64,000 bases of DNA from positions 5,565,501 through 5,629,500 of the forward strand of contig NZ_CP136628.1 in NCBI RefSeq assembly GCF_032918005.1. The letters are read 5' to 3'. The notes beneath the pieces are model-generated. The model saw only the letters and a program-made list of their open reading frames with translations, made no database searches and was not told where the DNA came from. This document shows positions 10,557 to 20,261 of the stretch, piece after piece. This DNA is from Bradyrhizobium sp. NDS-1 (GTDB taxonomy: Bacteria; Pseudomonadota; Alphaproteobacteria; Rhizobiales; Xanthobacteraceae). Made by a program: the position numbers and the translations under genes. The first letter of the stretch is position 1, and each line of letters starts with the position of its first letter.

Positions 10557-10685
10557 GTCGGGTAGGCAAAGCGACTTGTCCGCATCGCTCGAACAGCGAC
10601 GGCGGGAGCGTGCCCACGTCTTCTTCCTTCGTATTTATTCACCGAGAGATGGTGGGCACGGCGTTCTGCGCCTTTGCCCACCCCC
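10557..10685. repeat. Intergenic repeat of the GTGCCCAC family, copy 1
   Basis: An imperfect inverted element: GGTAGGCAAAG and CGTGCCCAC on the left mirror GGTGGGCACG and CTTTGCCCACC on the right. The same building blocks recur at 29311-29404. It lies between convergent genes (sufE and the M20 dipeptidase). Confidence 0.6.
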
Positions 10686-10698
10686 AGGCGCCTCGCCC

Positions 10699-12093
10699 TT
10701 ATTTTACCTCTGCCAGAGCCGCGAGGATGCGGGCCCAGGAGCGTATGCCCTTCTGGAAGCTGCGGAGGTCGTATTTCTCGTTCGGCGAGTGGATGTTGTC
10801 GTCGTCGAGCCCGAAGCCGACCAGCAGCGAGTCGAGGCCGAGCGTGCGCTTGAAGTCGGCGACGATCGGGATCGAGGCGCCGGAGCCCATCAGCACGGTC
10901 TCCTTGCCCCATTCCTCCGTCAGCGCCTTGCTGGCGGCGGCGAGCGGCTTCATGTTCCAGTCGAGTGCGACCGCGGGCGCGGCGGAATGGTCGCCGAACT
11001 CGACCTTGCAGTCGCCCGGCAGCCGTGCCGTGACGTAATCGCGGAAGGCTTTGCGGATCTTCTGCGGGTCCTGCCCCTCGACCAGGCGGAACGAGACCTT
11101 TGCCGAGGCGTGCGATGGGATCACCGTCTTGGAGCCCTCCCCGATATAGCCGCCCCAGATGCCGTTGACGTCGCAGGTCGGGCGCGACGAGGCCTGCTCG
11201 ATCAGGAGGCGCCCCTTCTCGCCGGCGGGGATCGACAGGCCGATCGGCTTCAGGAACATCTCCGGCGTCAGGTTGAGCTTCTTCCATTGCTCGAGGATGT
11301 CGGGCGGCAGATCCTTCACGCCGTCATAGAAGCCGGGAATGGTGATGCGATTGTCGTCGTCGAACAGGCCGCCGAGAATTTTCGTCAGCACCCGGATCGG
11401 ATTCATCGCGCTGCCGCCGAACACGCCGGAATGCAGGTCGCGATTGGCGGCGGTGATCTTCAGTTCCTCATAGAGCAGGCCCCGCAGCGAGGTGGTGATC
11501 GCCGGCGTGTTGCGGTCCCACATGCCAGTGTCGCAGACCAGCACGTAATCGGCCTTGAACTCGTCCTTGTTGGCCTCGATGAAGGGCACGAAATTCTTCG
11601 ATCCGACCTCCTCCTCGCCTTCGATCAGGAAGGTGACGTCGATCGGCAGCGAGCCCGTCACCTTCTTCCAGGCGCGACAGGCTTCGACGAAGGTCATCAC
11701 CTGCCCCTTGTCGTCCTCGGCGCCGCGCGCGACGATGATCCTGCGGCCGTCGGCGTGATCGGTGACGACGGGCTCGAACGGCGGGCGGTGCCAGAGATCG
11801 AGCGGATCGACCGGCTGAACATCGTAGTGGCCGTAGAAGATCACATGGGGCCGTCCGCCGGCCCCGGTCTTGCCGACGATGGCGGGATGGCCGGCCGTCG
11901 GTCTCACCTCGGTGGCGACGCCCAGGCTCGCGATGTCCTTCGCAAGATGCTCCGCCGCCGCCTTGCAATCCCCGGCAAAGGCAGGATCCGCGGAGATCGA
12001 CTTGATCCGGAGCACCGCGAACAGGCGCTCCAGGCTGTTGTCGAAATCCTTGTCGATGTGGTCGAGCACGGATTGAAGCTGCGCATTGGCCAT
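10699..12093 (-). CDS. M20 family dipeptidase
   Basis: A 464-residue cytoplasmic metallopeptidase of the ArgE/DapE/ACY1/CPG2 group. Di-zinc ligand motifs are visible in order: FYGHYDVQPVDP (His and Asp), ARGAEDDKGQ (bridging Asp), EGEEEVGS (catalytic and ligand Glu), CDTGMW (Asp) and, near the end, DDNIHSPNEK (His). A dimerisation lid domain lies between about 190 and 350. This arrangement fits Xaa-peptide or carnosine-type dipeptidases. The start has an AGGAACT ribosome site. It lies 25 bp downstream of the GT87 gene and may be co-transcribed with it. Substrate not determinable. Confidence 0.9.
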   Translation of the reverse strand: MANAQLQSVLDHIDKDFDNSLERLFAVLRIKSISADPAFAGDCKAAAEHLAKDIASLGVATEVRPTAGHPAIVGKTGAGGRPHVIFYGHYDVQPVDPLDLWHRPPFEPVVTDHADGRRIIVARGAEDDKGQVMTFVEACRAWKKVTGSLPIDVTFLIEGEEEVGSKNFVPFIEANKDEFKADYVLVCDTGMWDRNTPAITTSLRGLLYEELKITAANRDLHSGVFGGSAMNPIRVLTKILGGLFDDDNRITIPGFYDGVKDLPPDILEQWKKLNLTPEMFLKPIGLSIPAGEKGRLLIEQASSRPTCDVNGIWGGYIGEGSKTVIPSHASAKVSFRLVEGQDPQKIRKAFRDYVTARLPGDCKVEFGDHSAAPAVALDWNMKPLAAASKALTEEWGKETVLMGSGASIPIVADFKRTLGLDSLLVGFGLDDDNIHSPNEKYDLRSFQKGIRSWARILAALAEVK

Positions 12094-12118
12094 GGTCGGA
12101 GTTCCTGACGTTTGAGTC

Positions 12119-13459
12119 TCAAGACGGCATTTTAAGATGCCTGGGTTTTAGACCCGTCGCAGGCTGCGAGCCAGCCGCAACCGGCGGATGGCGGATGTGC
12201 CATGCGAGCGTACCCGCAAGAACGGCGGCCGCGAGAAGGTTGTTGCCCCAGGCCTGGAGGGCATTGGGAAACCACGGCAGCGCCAGCAGCAGGAGAACGC
12301 CGGCAGCGCTGAGGGCGAGCCAGGTTCCCAGGCGTACCTTTGGCCGCATGTCGAAGGCGGCGCGATGCATCAACACCGCCATCGGGAAGAACAGCCACAT
12401 GAAATAGTATTGGCGCGCAAGCGGCGAGGCCACCGTGATCAGGCAGAGCAGGATGCCGAGCTCCTCGGCATCCGAGCGCGCCGTTCGCCGCGCTTGCCGC
12501 GGCATGATCGCGACGAAGCCGAGCCCGAGCAATGCCGACAATGCCAGCACGATCCAGTTTGCCGTCCGGTAGTCGACGTCGATGATATTCATCGTGCGCG
12601 GCGGCTTGTTGGGACTGTCCTGATTGTAGTTGATCGGGCGGACGAGGCGGTGCGTGACGGCGATCAGCGACTGGTTGACCCACGACCAGTTCTGCTCGTC
12701 GCGCTGGCCAAAGCCCTTTTCCGAGCTCGTTCCGACCATGCCGTGATACCAGAGCGCAAGCTCGGCCGCGTTGCGTTCGAAGCCGCGGATCGGCGCCGGC
12801 ACGACATAGAGAAGGATGCCGGTGAAGGCGACCGTAGCGGCGGCAGCGGCCCATTTCCGCCGCCAAAGCAGATAGGGCAGCACCGCGATGGGAAACACCT
12901 TGATGGCGGTGGCGAGCGCGAACATGAAGCCGGCGAGCCATGGCCGCTGATGCCGCAAGCTCCAGAAACCGTAGAGCATCATCGCGAGCAGGACGAGGTT
13001 GGGCTGGCCGAGGTCGAACATGTCGAACACGAAGGGCACGGTGACGAGAACAGGCAGCGCTTCCAGCCAGGGACCCGGCTTGCGGTCCGAGCCGGCCATG
13101 ACGTGGGAGAACGTTCCGGTGTACCACCAAGCCAAGGCATTCAGGATCGACAGGACGACATAGAGCGGAATCTTGCCGAACCAGCTCGGGATCGCCAGCA
13201 GGATCGCCGGCAGCGGCGGATAGATGAAGTCGAAATACTCGATGGCCGTGGCGGGATAGAGCGACCCACCCTGCAAGACCTGCTGGCCGGCCCAGTACCA
13301 GAGCAGGTAATCCTTGGTCTTGCCGCGGCCGAAAATCTCGGGGACGAGCACGTCGGCGGTCAGCAGGAGGCAGCAGAACAGGAAAAGCAGGTCGAGCGGC
13401 GCGCGCAGCGACAGGCGTCTCGGCGTATCAGGCTTGGCTAACAGGGCGAGCGAGGTCAC
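12119..13459 (-). CDS. GT87 / DUF2029 family membrane glycosyltransferase
   Basis: About 446 residues from a GTG at 13459 (a longer reading from a GTG at 13525 is possible; neither has a clear ribosome site). About ten hydrophobic segments span the protein. The luminal loop motif TKDYLLWYWAGQQVLQGGSLY and the segment DMFDLGQPNLVLLAMMLYGFW are characteristic of DUF2029 (GT87), polyprenyl-phosphate-dependent glycosyltransferases related to mycobacterial mannosyltransferases. It is expected to add sugars on the periplasmic side of the inner membrane; donor and acceptor are unknown. Confidence 0.8.
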   Translation of the reverse strand: MTSLALLAKPDTPRRLSLRAPLDLLFLFCCLLLTADVLVPEIFGRGKTKDYLLWYWAGQQVLQGGSLYPATAIEYFDFIYPPLPAILLAIPSWFGKIPLYVVLSILNALAWWYTGTFSHVMAGSDRKPGPWLEALPVLVTVPFVFDMFDLGQPNLVLLAMMLYGFWSLRHQRPWLAGFMFALATAIKVFPIAVLPYLLWRRKWAAAAATVAFTGILLYVVPAPIRGFERNAAELALWYHGMVGTSSEKGFGQRDEQNWSWVNQSLIAVTHRLVRPINYNQDSPNKPPRTMNIIDVDYRTANWIVLALSALLGLGFVAIMPRQARRTARSDAEELGILLCLITVASPLARQYYFMWLFFPMAVLMHRAAFDMRPKVRLGTWLALSAAGVLLLLALPWFPNALQAWGNNLLAAAVLAGTLAWHIRHPPVAAGSQPATGLKPRHLKMPS

Positions 13460-13609
13460 GGGTGCGGTCCAATCGGCGGCAGAGCAGCACGTAGCAGACG
13501 GCCGAACTCTTGAAGAGGCCTTCACCGGAATTTGTGCCGGTGGTGATCGGACCTCTACCCGCGCGGAGCGAGCTTCGCCAGCCGGTCGACGGCCTCGGTC
13601 CGGCCCTGC

Positions 13610-15232
13610 CTATCTTCGCAGCAATCCGCCGAGCGCGCCGCGGACCAGGGTGCGGCCGATCGAGCCACCGAGCTGACCGGCAACCGACTTGCCGATATTG
13701 GCCGCCATCCCGCCGATCACCTGGTTGGTGACCGATCGCGTCACGTCCCGCGCAATGACCTGACCGGTCGACAAGCGGCCCCGCTTGACGTTGGTGCCGA
13801 AGATGGAGCCGACGATCGAGCCGATCTGGCCGAGGACACCGCCACCGCTTGCGCCGGCCGGGCCGTCCACCGTTACCGCCGTGCCGGCGATGCGTTTCTG
13901 AAGGATCTCGTAGGCGGACTCGGCATCGACGGCGGTGTCGTATTTGCCCTTCACCGGGCTTGCAACCATGATCGCCTTGCGCTCATCCGCCGTGATCGGT
14001 CCGATGCGGGCCGATGGCGGCCGGATCATCACCCGCTCCACCATCGCCGGCGTGCCGTTGCCCTCGAGAAAGGAGACCAGCGCCTCGCCCTTGCCGAGCT
14101 CCATGATCACCTTGGTGGTGTCGAGCTTCGGGTTGGGACGGAAGGTCTGGGCCGCAGCGGCGACCGCCTTCTGGTCGCGCGGGGTAAAGGCGCGCAGCGC
14201 GTGCTGCACCCGGTTACCCAGCTGTCCGAGCACGCGATCGGGCACGTCGACCGGGTTCTGTGTCACGAAGTAGACGCCGACGCCCTTGGATCGGATCAGA
14301 CGCACCACCTGCTCGATCTGGTCCAACAGCGCCTTGGGCGCGTCGTTGAACAGAAGATGCGCCTCGTCGAAGAAGAACACGAGCTTCGGCTTTGCCAGAT
14401 CGCCGGCTTCGGGCAGCTCCTCGAACAGCTCCGACAGCATCCACAACAGGAATGTCGCATAAAGCCGCGGGCTCTGCAGCAGCTTGTCGGCGACGAGGAT
14501 GTTGACCATGCCGCGGCCGTCGCGGTCGGTCTTCATGAAATCCTTCAGCGTCAATGCCGGCTCACCGAAGAATTTGGTACCGCCCTGGTTCTCCAGCACC
14601 AGGAGCTGCCGCTGGATCGTGCCGACGGTGGCCTTGGTGACGTTGCCGAACCCCTGCGCGGCCTTCTTGACGTCGGCCAGCGGGCTCTCTTCGGCATCTG
14701 CGCCCTTCTTGCCGGCATCCGGCACGATGGCATCGAGCAGCGCGCGCAGATCCTTCATATCGATGAGGGTCAGCCCGTTGTCGTCGGCGACACGGAAGGC
14801 GACGTTGAGCACGCCTTCCTGCACCTCGTTCAGATCGAGCATGCGTGCGAGCAGAAGCGGCCCCATTTCCGTGACGGTCGCCCGCACCGGATGGCCCTGC
14901 TCGCCGAACACGTCCCAGAACACCGTCGAGAACTGGTCGGGCTGGAAATTCAGTCCCATCGCGGTGGCGCGCTTGAGGATGAAGTCCGCGGGCACACCGA
15001 TCTCGGAGATGCCGGAGAGGTCGCCCTTGATGTCGGCCGCGAAGACCGGAACACCGGCGCGTGCAAATCCTTCCGCCATCACTTGCAAAGTCACGGTCTT
15101 GCCGGTTCCGGTTGCGCCCGTGACGAGGCCGTGGCGATTGGCGAGCGCCAGCGTCAGCCAGGCCTGCTCGTCTCCCTTGCCGACGAAGAACTTGTCGTCG
15201 GTATCGCCGAGCTTGCTGTCCTGTGCGGTCAT
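13610..15232 (-). CDS. HerA-like helicase-domain ATPase (DUF853)
   Basis: A 540-residue protein. The start at 15232 has an AGAGAG ribosome site. A Walker A motif, [10 protein letters not shown], lies near residue 40, and a Walker [13 protein letters not shown], near 300. The C-terminal part is Gly-rich ([18 protein letters not shown]). This matches DUF853 / HerA-helicase domain ATPases, FtsK-HerA superfamily members that probably move DNA or protein. No NurA-like nuclease gene is next to it, so it is not a classic HerA-NurA pair. Biological role unknown. Confidence 0.88.
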   Translation of the reverse strand: MTAQDSKLGDTDDKFFVGKGDEQAWLTLALANRHGLVTGATGTGKTVTLQVMAEGFARAGVPVFAADIKGDLSGISEIGVPADFILKRATAMGLNFQPDQFSTVFWDVFGEQGHPVRATVTEMGPLLLARMLDLNEVQEGVLNVAFRVADDNGLTLIDMKDLRALLDAIVPDAGKKGADAEESPLADVKKAAQGFGNVTKATVGTIQRQLLVLENQGGTKFFGEPALTLKDFMKTDRDGRGMVNILVADKLLQSPRLYATFLLWMLSELFEELPEAGDLAKPKLVFFFDEAHLLFNDAPKALLDQIEQVVRLIRSKGVGVYFVTQNPVDVPDRVLGQLGNRVQHALRAFTPRDQKAVAAAAQTFRPNPKLDTTKVIMELGKGEALVSFLEGNGTPAMVERVMIRPPSARIGPITADERKAIMVASPVKGKYDTAVDAESAYEILQKRIAGTAVTVDGPAGASGGGVLGQIGSIVGSIFGTNVKRGRLSTGQVIARDVTRSVTNQVIGGMAANIGKSVAGQLGGSIGRTLVRGALGGLLRR

Positions 15233-15565
15233 TGTTCTCTCTGATCTCTCTGCCGGGTTTCGCGTCTTGAAACTCAAAGGCGGTAGTTCCGTAGTTTAAT
15301 GCATGTCGCACGTCGATTGAAACCGTTCAACGCGCCCGGCCTGCGACATTGTCGGATAGGTGGACGACATCAGCCGAAAGTAGGCACGAGCCGTTCGCAA
15401 CGCGGCAATTTTTCGCCTATTCCATCTCCGCTCGTGCAGCGCTGCAACACCTTTCGCGCGTTCGAAGATGAATCGCGACGACGACCGCGTTCATCGCTTG
15501 TATTTCACATCACACCGGCTCAAGATCATTTTTGAGAGCATACAACCGGCTGAGGGGCGGGCCTT
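15233..15565. other. Divergent intergenic region without visible gene
   Basis: About 330 bp between the HerA-like gene (minus) and a small plus-strand gene. GC content is slightly lower than in the flanks. No ORF, strong hairpin or recognisable operator was seen. A GAGGGG ribosome site lies at its right end for the gene at 15566. It presumably holds two divergent promoters. Confidence 0.5.
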
Positions 15566-15931
15566 ATGGACGAGCTGATCGGGCGGCTGGCGACAAACGC
15601 CAGCATAGATGGTGCTGTCGCTGAAAAGACCGTCGGCATCATCCTGGGCTTCCTCCGCAGCGAGGGTCCTTCCGACAGCGTGCAGGCCCTGATCGATCAG
15701 ATCCCCGGAGCGGAAGCCGCAATCGAGGCCTCCAGGAGCGGCGGCGGACTGTCACGGCTGATGGGCGGCGGCCTGATGGCGGTCGGCACGCGCCTGATGG
15801 GCCTGGGACTTGGCATGTCGGAGATTCAAAACATCGCTCGTGAACTTTTCCGCTTCGGTCGAGACAAAATCGGAGCAGATCAGATGGGCAAGATCGTTGC
15901 GGGGACGCCGGGCCTCAGCCAGTTCGCCTGA
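15566..15931 (+). CDS. Small Gly-rich helical protein (DUF2267/DUF2780-like)
   Basis: A 121-residue protein preceded by a GAGGGG ribosome site. Residues 1-50 are helical (ELIGRLATNASIDGAVAEKT), followed by a Gly-rich hinge (GGGLSRLMGGGLMAVGTRLM) and a helical C-terminus. Similar Bradyrhizobium proteins carry DUF2267- or DUF2780-type annotation; I cannot decide between them. It is 26 bp upstream of the DUF4332 gene and probably in the same operon. Function unknown. Confidence 0.65.
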   Translation: MDELIGRLATNASIDGAVAEKTVGIILGFLRSEGPSDSVQALIDQIPGAEAAIEASRSGGGLSRLMGGGLMAVGTRLMGLGLGMSEIQNIARELFRFGRDKIGADQMGKIVAGTPGLSQFA

Positions 15932-15957
15932 AGCCTTGGCATTTCATATCGAGTATC

Positions 15958-16365
15958 ATGACATATCCGATCTCCGAGATTGAGGGCCTGTCGGTCTTTG
16001 CCGCCAACAAGCTGAAGGCGCTGGGCATCCGCACCACCGATGCGCTGCTCGAGGCGGCCGGCACGGTAAAGGGCCGCAAGGCGCTTTCCGCCCAGACCGG
16101 CATCAGCGAGCAGTTGCTGCTGGAATGGGCCAACGTCTCCGACTACATGCGCATCCCCGGCATGGGCCGCGCCAAGGTCGGCCTGGTCCGCGCCGCCGGC
16201 GTCACCACCGTGCGCGAGCTCGCCTATCGAAATCCGGCCAGGCTCGCCCAGAGCATGCGCGACGCCAACGAGAAGAAGAAGCTGCTCCGCATCCTGCCGT
16301 CCGAGAAGTCGGTCGGCGACATCATCGCCAAGGCGAAGAAGCTGCAGCCGAAGATCACGTATTGA
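15958..16365 (+). CDS. DUF4332 domain-containing helix-hairpin-helix protein
   Basis: A 135-residue protein with two helix-hairpin-helix-like units: ISEIEGLSVFAANKLKALGI near the start and YMRIPGMGRAKVGLVRAAGV in the middle. This is the DUF4332 layout, related to HhH domains that bind DNA without sequence specificity or mediate contacts. The C-terminus is Lys-rich. The gene follows the previous small gene by 26 bp. A DNA-binding role is inference. Confidence 0.8.
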   Translation: MTYPISEIEGLSVFAANKLKALGIRTTDALLEAAGTVKGRKALSAQTGISEQLLLEWANVSDYMRIPGMGRAKVGLVRAAGVTTVRELAYRNPARLAQSMRDANEKKKLLRILPSEKSVGDIIAKAKKLQPKITY

Positions 16366-16374
16366 TACCAGCTC

Positions 16375-16520
16375 CGTCATCCTGAGGTGCGAGACGTGCG
16401 ACGCATAGCGTCGCACGCGGAGCCTCGAAGGATGGCCGGCCACCTTCACATCGGTACGGAGAAAGCCGGGCCGTCGCCCTTCGAGGGCCGCTGAAGAAGC
16501 GGCCACCTCAGGGTGACGGT
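16375..16520. repeat. Palindromic repeat of the CATCCTGAGG family, copy 1
   Basis: About 146 bp. It opens with CGTCATCCTGAGGTGCGAG and closes with CCACCTCAGGGTGACGG, with an inner pair around CCTCGAAGGATG and CGCCCTTCGAGG. The same element, in the same orientation and with long identical blocks, is at 51233-51360; a degenerate part is at 30915-30975. Non-coding and probably structured when transcribed. Confidence 0.8.
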
Positions 16521-16589
16521 TAGAGAGTGGCGTTCATTCAATCCCCTCCCCGCTTGACTCCCCCTCCCCGACCGCGCAAAGCCACGCGC

Positions 16590-17450
16590 ATGAATGCCTC
16601 GCCCTCCCCATCCGTCCCGCCGGCCGGCTCGGCCGGGCTTGATCCGCTGCGGACGCTGCTGGAACGGCCCATTCCGGCGGTGATGGGCGTGCTCAATATC
16701 ACCCCGGACTCCTTCTCCGATGGCGGCGAGTTCATCGCGCCCGAGCAGGCGCTCGCCCGGGCGCGGGCGATGATCGCCGATGGCGTCGACATCATCGATA
16801 TCGGCGCCGAGTCCACCCGGCCCTACAAGGGCGCGAAGGCCGTCACGGCGGACGACGAGCTCGCCCGGCTGAAGCCGGTGCTGGCGGGCGTGGTCGCCCT
16901 CGGCGTGCCGGTCTCGATCGACAGCATGAAGGCGGAGGTGGTGGCCTTCGCGCTCGATCAGGGCGCGGCGATCGCCAACGACGTCTGGGGCCTGCAGCGC
17001 GACGCCGCGATGGCGCCCCTGGTGGCCGCGAAAGGCGTTCCGGTCATCGTCATGCACAACCGCGACGACGCCGATCCCGCCATCGACATCATCACGGACA
17101 TGAAGACGTTCTTCCTGCGTTCGCTGGATATCGCCGCTAAGGCTGGCATCGCGCGCGACAAGATAGTGCTCGACCCCGGCATCGGCTTCGGCAAGACCGC
17201 CGAGCAGAGCATGACCGCGCTGGCGCGCTTGCGCGAATTCGAGATGTTCGGCCTGCCGATCCTCGTCGGTGCCTCGCGAAAACGCTTCATCGCCTCGGTG
17301 TCGCCGTCCGAGCCGAAGGAGCGGCTCGCCGGTTCGATCACCGCGCACCTGATCGCCGCGCAGCGCGGCGCAAAGATCATCCGGACCCATGACGTCGCCG
17401 AGACCCTGCAGGCCCTGCGGGTGGCGAACGCAATCGAGGGCAAGCAATGA
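16590..17450 (+). CDS. folP: Dihydropteroate synthase
   Basis: A 286-residue enzyme from the ATG at 16590. It condenses para-aminobenzoate with 6-hydroxymethyl-dihydropterin pyrophosphate to dihydropteroate in folate synthesis (cytoplasm). Family motifs appear in order: MGVLNITPDSFSDGG, DIGAESTRP, VSIDSMK, DPGIGFGKT, VGASRKRF and the final RTHDV. It overlaps folB by 4 bp (ATGA), and folK follows, so this is a folate operon. FolP is the target of sulfonamides. Confidence 0.97.
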   Translation: MNASPSPSVPPAGSAGLDPLRTLLERPIPAVMGVLNITPDSFSDGGEFIAPEQALARARAMIADGVDIIDIGAESTRPYKGAKAVTADDELARLKPVLAGVVALGVPVSIDSMKAEVVAFALDQGAAIANDVWGLQRDAAMAPLVAAKGVPVIVMHNRDDADPAIDIITDMKTFFLRSLDIAAKAGIARDKIVLDPGIGFGKTAEQSMTALARLREFEMFGLPILVGASRKRFIASVSPSEPKERLAGSITAHLIAAQRGAKIIRTHDVAETLQALRVANAIEGKQ

Positions 17451-17815
17451 CCGATACGATCTTCGTCACCGGCCTGTCGATCCACGCCCGCCACGGCGTG
17501 ATGGACCACGAGACCGAGGTCGGCCAGCGCTTCGTCATCGACCTCGAGCTCTACACCGATTTGTCGGAGCCCTCGCGCAGCGACAGGCTCGCCGACACCG
17601 TGTCCTACGCCGACGTCGTGGCGACGACGACGGCGGCGTTCAAGAACACCAATTACAGGCTGCTGGAGCGCGCAGCCGGCGCGGTGGCCGACGCCATCCT
17701 CTCGCACTTCCCGCGCATCCGCGCCGTGAAGATCACCGTGCACAAGCCGCATGCGCCGATTGCCGCGATCTTCGACGATGTCGGCATCATGCTGACGCGC
17801 TCGCGGCATCCATAA
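17447..17815 (+). CDS. folB: Dihydroneopterin aldolase
   Basis: A 122-residue enzyme of the tunnelling fold. It cleaves dihydroneopterin to 6-hydroxymethyl-dihydropterin and glycolaldehyde, the step before FolK. Motifs include the N-terminal GLSIHARHGVMDHE (active-site region), the segment DTVSYADVV and the C-terminal KITVHKPHAPI. It starts inside the folP stop codon and ends one base before the folK start, so translation is coupled. Confidence 0.95.
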   Translation: MTDTIFVTGLSIHARHGVMDHETEVGQRFVIDLELYTDLSEPSRSDRLADTVSYADVVATTTAAFKNTNYRLLERAAGAVADAILSHFPRIRAVKITVHKPHAPIAAIFDDVGIMLTRSRHP

Positions 17816-17816
17816 G

Positions 17817-18308
17817 ATGGCAAGCGTGCTGATCGCGCTCGGCGGCAATGTCGGCGATGTCCGCGCGACATTCACCAAGGCGATCGCCCATATTTGCGGC
17901 GTGGCGCAGGGTGCGCTGATCGCGCGCTCCTCGGATTACGCGACGCCGCCCTGGGGCGACGAGGATCAGGCCCCCTTCATCAATGCCTGTATCGAGATCG
18001 AGACCAGTCTCGATCCGCACGCGCTGCTGTTCGTGCTGCAGAAGGTCGAGCAGAAGTTCGGCCGCACCCGGGACAAGGCGCGGCGTTGGGGACCGCGCAC
18101 GCTCGATCTCGACATGATCGCCTACGACGATGTCTCCTTGCAGAAGCCCGATCTGACCCTGCCGCATCCGCGCCTGTTCGAGCGCGCCTTCGTGCTGGTG
18201 CCGCTGGCCGAAATCGCGCCCGACCGCGTGATCTCCGGCGTCCGTGTGCGCGACGGGCTCGCCAGCGTCTCGACGCAAGGCATTGAGCGGCTTCCGGATA
18301 CCGGTTAA
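17817..18308 (+). CDS. folK: 2-amino-4-hydroxy-6-hydroxymethyldihydropteridine pyrophosphokinase
   Basis: A 163-residue HPPK. It transfers pyrophosphate from ATP to 6-hydroxymethyl-dihydropterin, making the FolP substrate. The sequence shows IALGGNVGD near the start, the loop PPWGDEDQAPFINA and the signature RWGPRTLDLDMI, which holds the magnesium-binding aspartates, then LPHPRLFERAFVL. It is the last gene of folP-folB-folK; the mutase gene starts 81 bp further on. Confidence 0.96.
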   Translation: MASVLIALGGNVGDVRATFTKAIAHICGVAQGALIARSSDYATPPWGDEDQAPFINACIEIETSLDPHALLFVLQKVEQKFGRTRDKARRWGPRTLDLDMIAYDDVSLQKPDLTLPHPRLFERAFVLVPLAEIAPDRVISGVRVRDGLASVSTQGIERLPDTG

Positions 18309-18389
18309 CCAAAAACAACCGTTTGCAGGGACGGTCCGCCGTGGCAATTTCGCCTGCGAATAATGAGACGTTTGGGAGCCCCTCGCCGC

Positions 18390-20261
18390 ATGACCTCCGT
18401 GACTGACGACCTGCCGCTGGCGGCGGATTTTCCCCAGGCAACCGTCGAAGACTGGCGCAAGCTGGTCGACGGCGTGCTGAAGGGCGCGCCGTTCGAGAAG
18501 CTGGTCGGCAAGACCTATGACGGGCTGAAGATCGAGCCGCTCTATCCGCGCGTGAAAGGCGTTGCCCCGGTGGTGGGGCGGCCGCTAGCGGCGCCCTGGC
18601 AGATCATCCAGCGGATCGACCATTCCGATGCGGCGCTCGCGAATGCGCAGGCGTTGCAGGATCTGGAGAACGGCGCGACCGGGCTCGCTCTGGTGTTCGC
18701 CGGCGGCAGCAGCGCTCATGGTTTCGGTCTGGAACCGTCGGCCGATGCGGTCGCAAAGGTTTTGAAGGACATCCATCTCGATGCCGGCATCGGCCTCGAG
18801 CTCCAGATCGGGCCACAGTCGCGGATGGCGGCGATCCATGTCGCGGAATATGTGAAGAGCCGGGGCCTCGACCCCGCCGCCTGCGACATCCGCTTCGGCC
18901 TCGATCCGCTCGCGGCCCTCGCGGTGTGGGGCCACAGCCCCTATACCTGGGAGGAAATCATTCCCGCCGTCGCCGGGGCCATCAAGGGCCTGGCCGGGCT
19001 CGGCTTCAAGGGCCCGTTCGTTTCTGCCGACGGCCGCGTGATCCACGATGCCGGTGGCTCCGAGGTGCAGGAGCTTGCCTTCGTGCTCTCCTGCGGCGTT
19101 GCTTATCTGCGCGCGATCGAAGGCGCCGGCATTCCTCTGGAACAGGCCCAAGGCATGGTCTATGCGCGGCTCGCCGCGGATGCCGATCAGTTCCTGACCA
19201 TGGCGAAATTCCGCGCGCTGCGGCTGTTGTGGGCGCGTATCGAGACGGCCTGCGGACTGACGCCAAAGCCGCTGTTCATCGCCGCCGATACCGCCTGGCG
19301 CATGCTGACGCAGCGCGATCCATACGTGAACATGCTGCGGGCGACCATCGCGACGTTCGGGGCCGGGCTTGCCGGCGCCAACGCCATCACCGTCCTGCCG
19401 CACACACTGGCGCTCGGGCTGCCCGATCCGTTCGCCCGCCGCGTGGCGCGCAATACGCAGCTCCTGCTGCTGGAGGAAAGTAACCTTGGCAAGGTCAGCG
19501 ATCCTGCGGCAGGCAGCGGCGGCATCGAGACGCTGACCGCGCAGCTTTGCGAGGCCGCGTGGGCGCTGTTCCAGGAAAGCGAGACAGCCGGCGGCGCGTT
19601 TGGCGCCCTTCAGCAAGGCCTGTTTCAGAGCAAGGTCGCGGCTGCGCGGAAGGCGCGTGACGCCAATATCGCAAAGCGCCGCGACGTGCTGACCGGCGCC
19701 AGCGAGTTTCCGAACCTGCACGAGAGCGAAACGAACGTGCTCAAGGCGACGGCGGTCGCGCTGGCACCTTATGGCGAGCAGAAATACAAGTTCGACGCGC
19801 TGCCGCCGATCCGGCTTGCGCAACCGTTCGAGGCGCTGCGCGACAAATCCGATGCGGCGTTGAAGGCCCGCGGCGCGCGGCCAAAAGTATTTCTGGCCAA
19901 TCTCGGCACGCCCGCCGATTTCACGGCGCGTGCGACCTTTGCGAAAAGCTTCTTCGAGGCCGGCGGCATTCAAGCCGTCGACAGCGAGGGCTTTGCCGAT
20001 CCGGCCAAGCTGGCCGCCGCCTTCAAGGCCTCCGGCGCCGAATTCGCCTGCCTTTGTTCCAGCGACAGGGTCTATGCGGAACACGCCGAAGCCGCGGCGA
20101 AGGCCCTGCAAACGGCCGGCGGGCGACATATCTATCTGGCAGGCCGCCCGACAGATGCCGAGGCCGCCCTGCGCGCGGCCGGCGTCACCGGTTTCGTCTT
20201 CGCCGGCGGCGATGCGCTTGCGACCCTGCAAGACGCCTATCGACGGATGGAGCAGGCATGA
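18390..20261 (+). CDS. mutA: Methylmalonyl-CoA mutase small (beta) subunit
   Basis: About 623 residues from the ATG at 18390, preceded by GGGAG. The N-terminal two thirds form the mutase TIM barrel (for example GLELQIGPQSRMAAIHVAEY and DAGGSEVQELAFVLSCG). The C-terminal flavodoxin-like part lacks the DxHxxG cobalamin motif, as expected of the non-catalytic beta subunit. With the large subunit at 20739 it interconverts methylmalonyl-CoA and succinyl-CoA, feeding propionyl-CoA carbon into the TCA cycle. Its stop overlaps the next start (ATGA), and a GFA-family gene separates it from its partner subunit, which is unusual. Confidence 0.93.
   Translation: MTSVTDDLPLAADFPQATVEDWRKLVDGVLKGAPFEKLVGKTYDGLKIEPLYPRVKGVAPVVGRPLAAPWQIIQRIDHSDAALANAQALQDLENGATGLALVFAGGSSAHGFGLEPSADAVAKVLKDIHLDAGIGLELQIGPQSRMAAIHVAEYVKSRGLDPAACDIRFGLDPLAALAVWGHSPYTWEEIIPAVAGAIKGLAGLGFKGPFVSADGRVIHDAGGSEVQELAFVLSCGVAYLRAIEGAGIPLEQAQGMVYARLAADADQFLTMAKFRALRLLWARIETACGLTPKPLFIAADTAWRMLTQRDPYVNMLRATIATFGAGLAGANAITVLPHTLALGLPDPFARRVARNTQLLLLEESNLGKVSDPAAGSGGIETLTAQLCEAAWALFQESETAGGAFGALQQGLFQSKVAAARKARDANIAKRRDVLTGASEFPNLHESETNVLKATAVALAPYGEQKYKFDALPPIRLAQPFEALRDKSDAALKARGARPKVFLANLGTPADFTARATFAKSFFEAGGIQAVDSEGFADPAKLAAAFKASGAEFACLCSSDRVYAEHAEAAAKALQTAGGRHIYLAGRPTDAEAALRAAGVTGFVFAGGDALATLQDAYRRMEQA

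Noticed and set aside
18309..18389. Cobalamin riboswitch before the mutase genes
   Set aside because: The spacer is only 81 bp and shows no B12-box; too short for this riboswitch.
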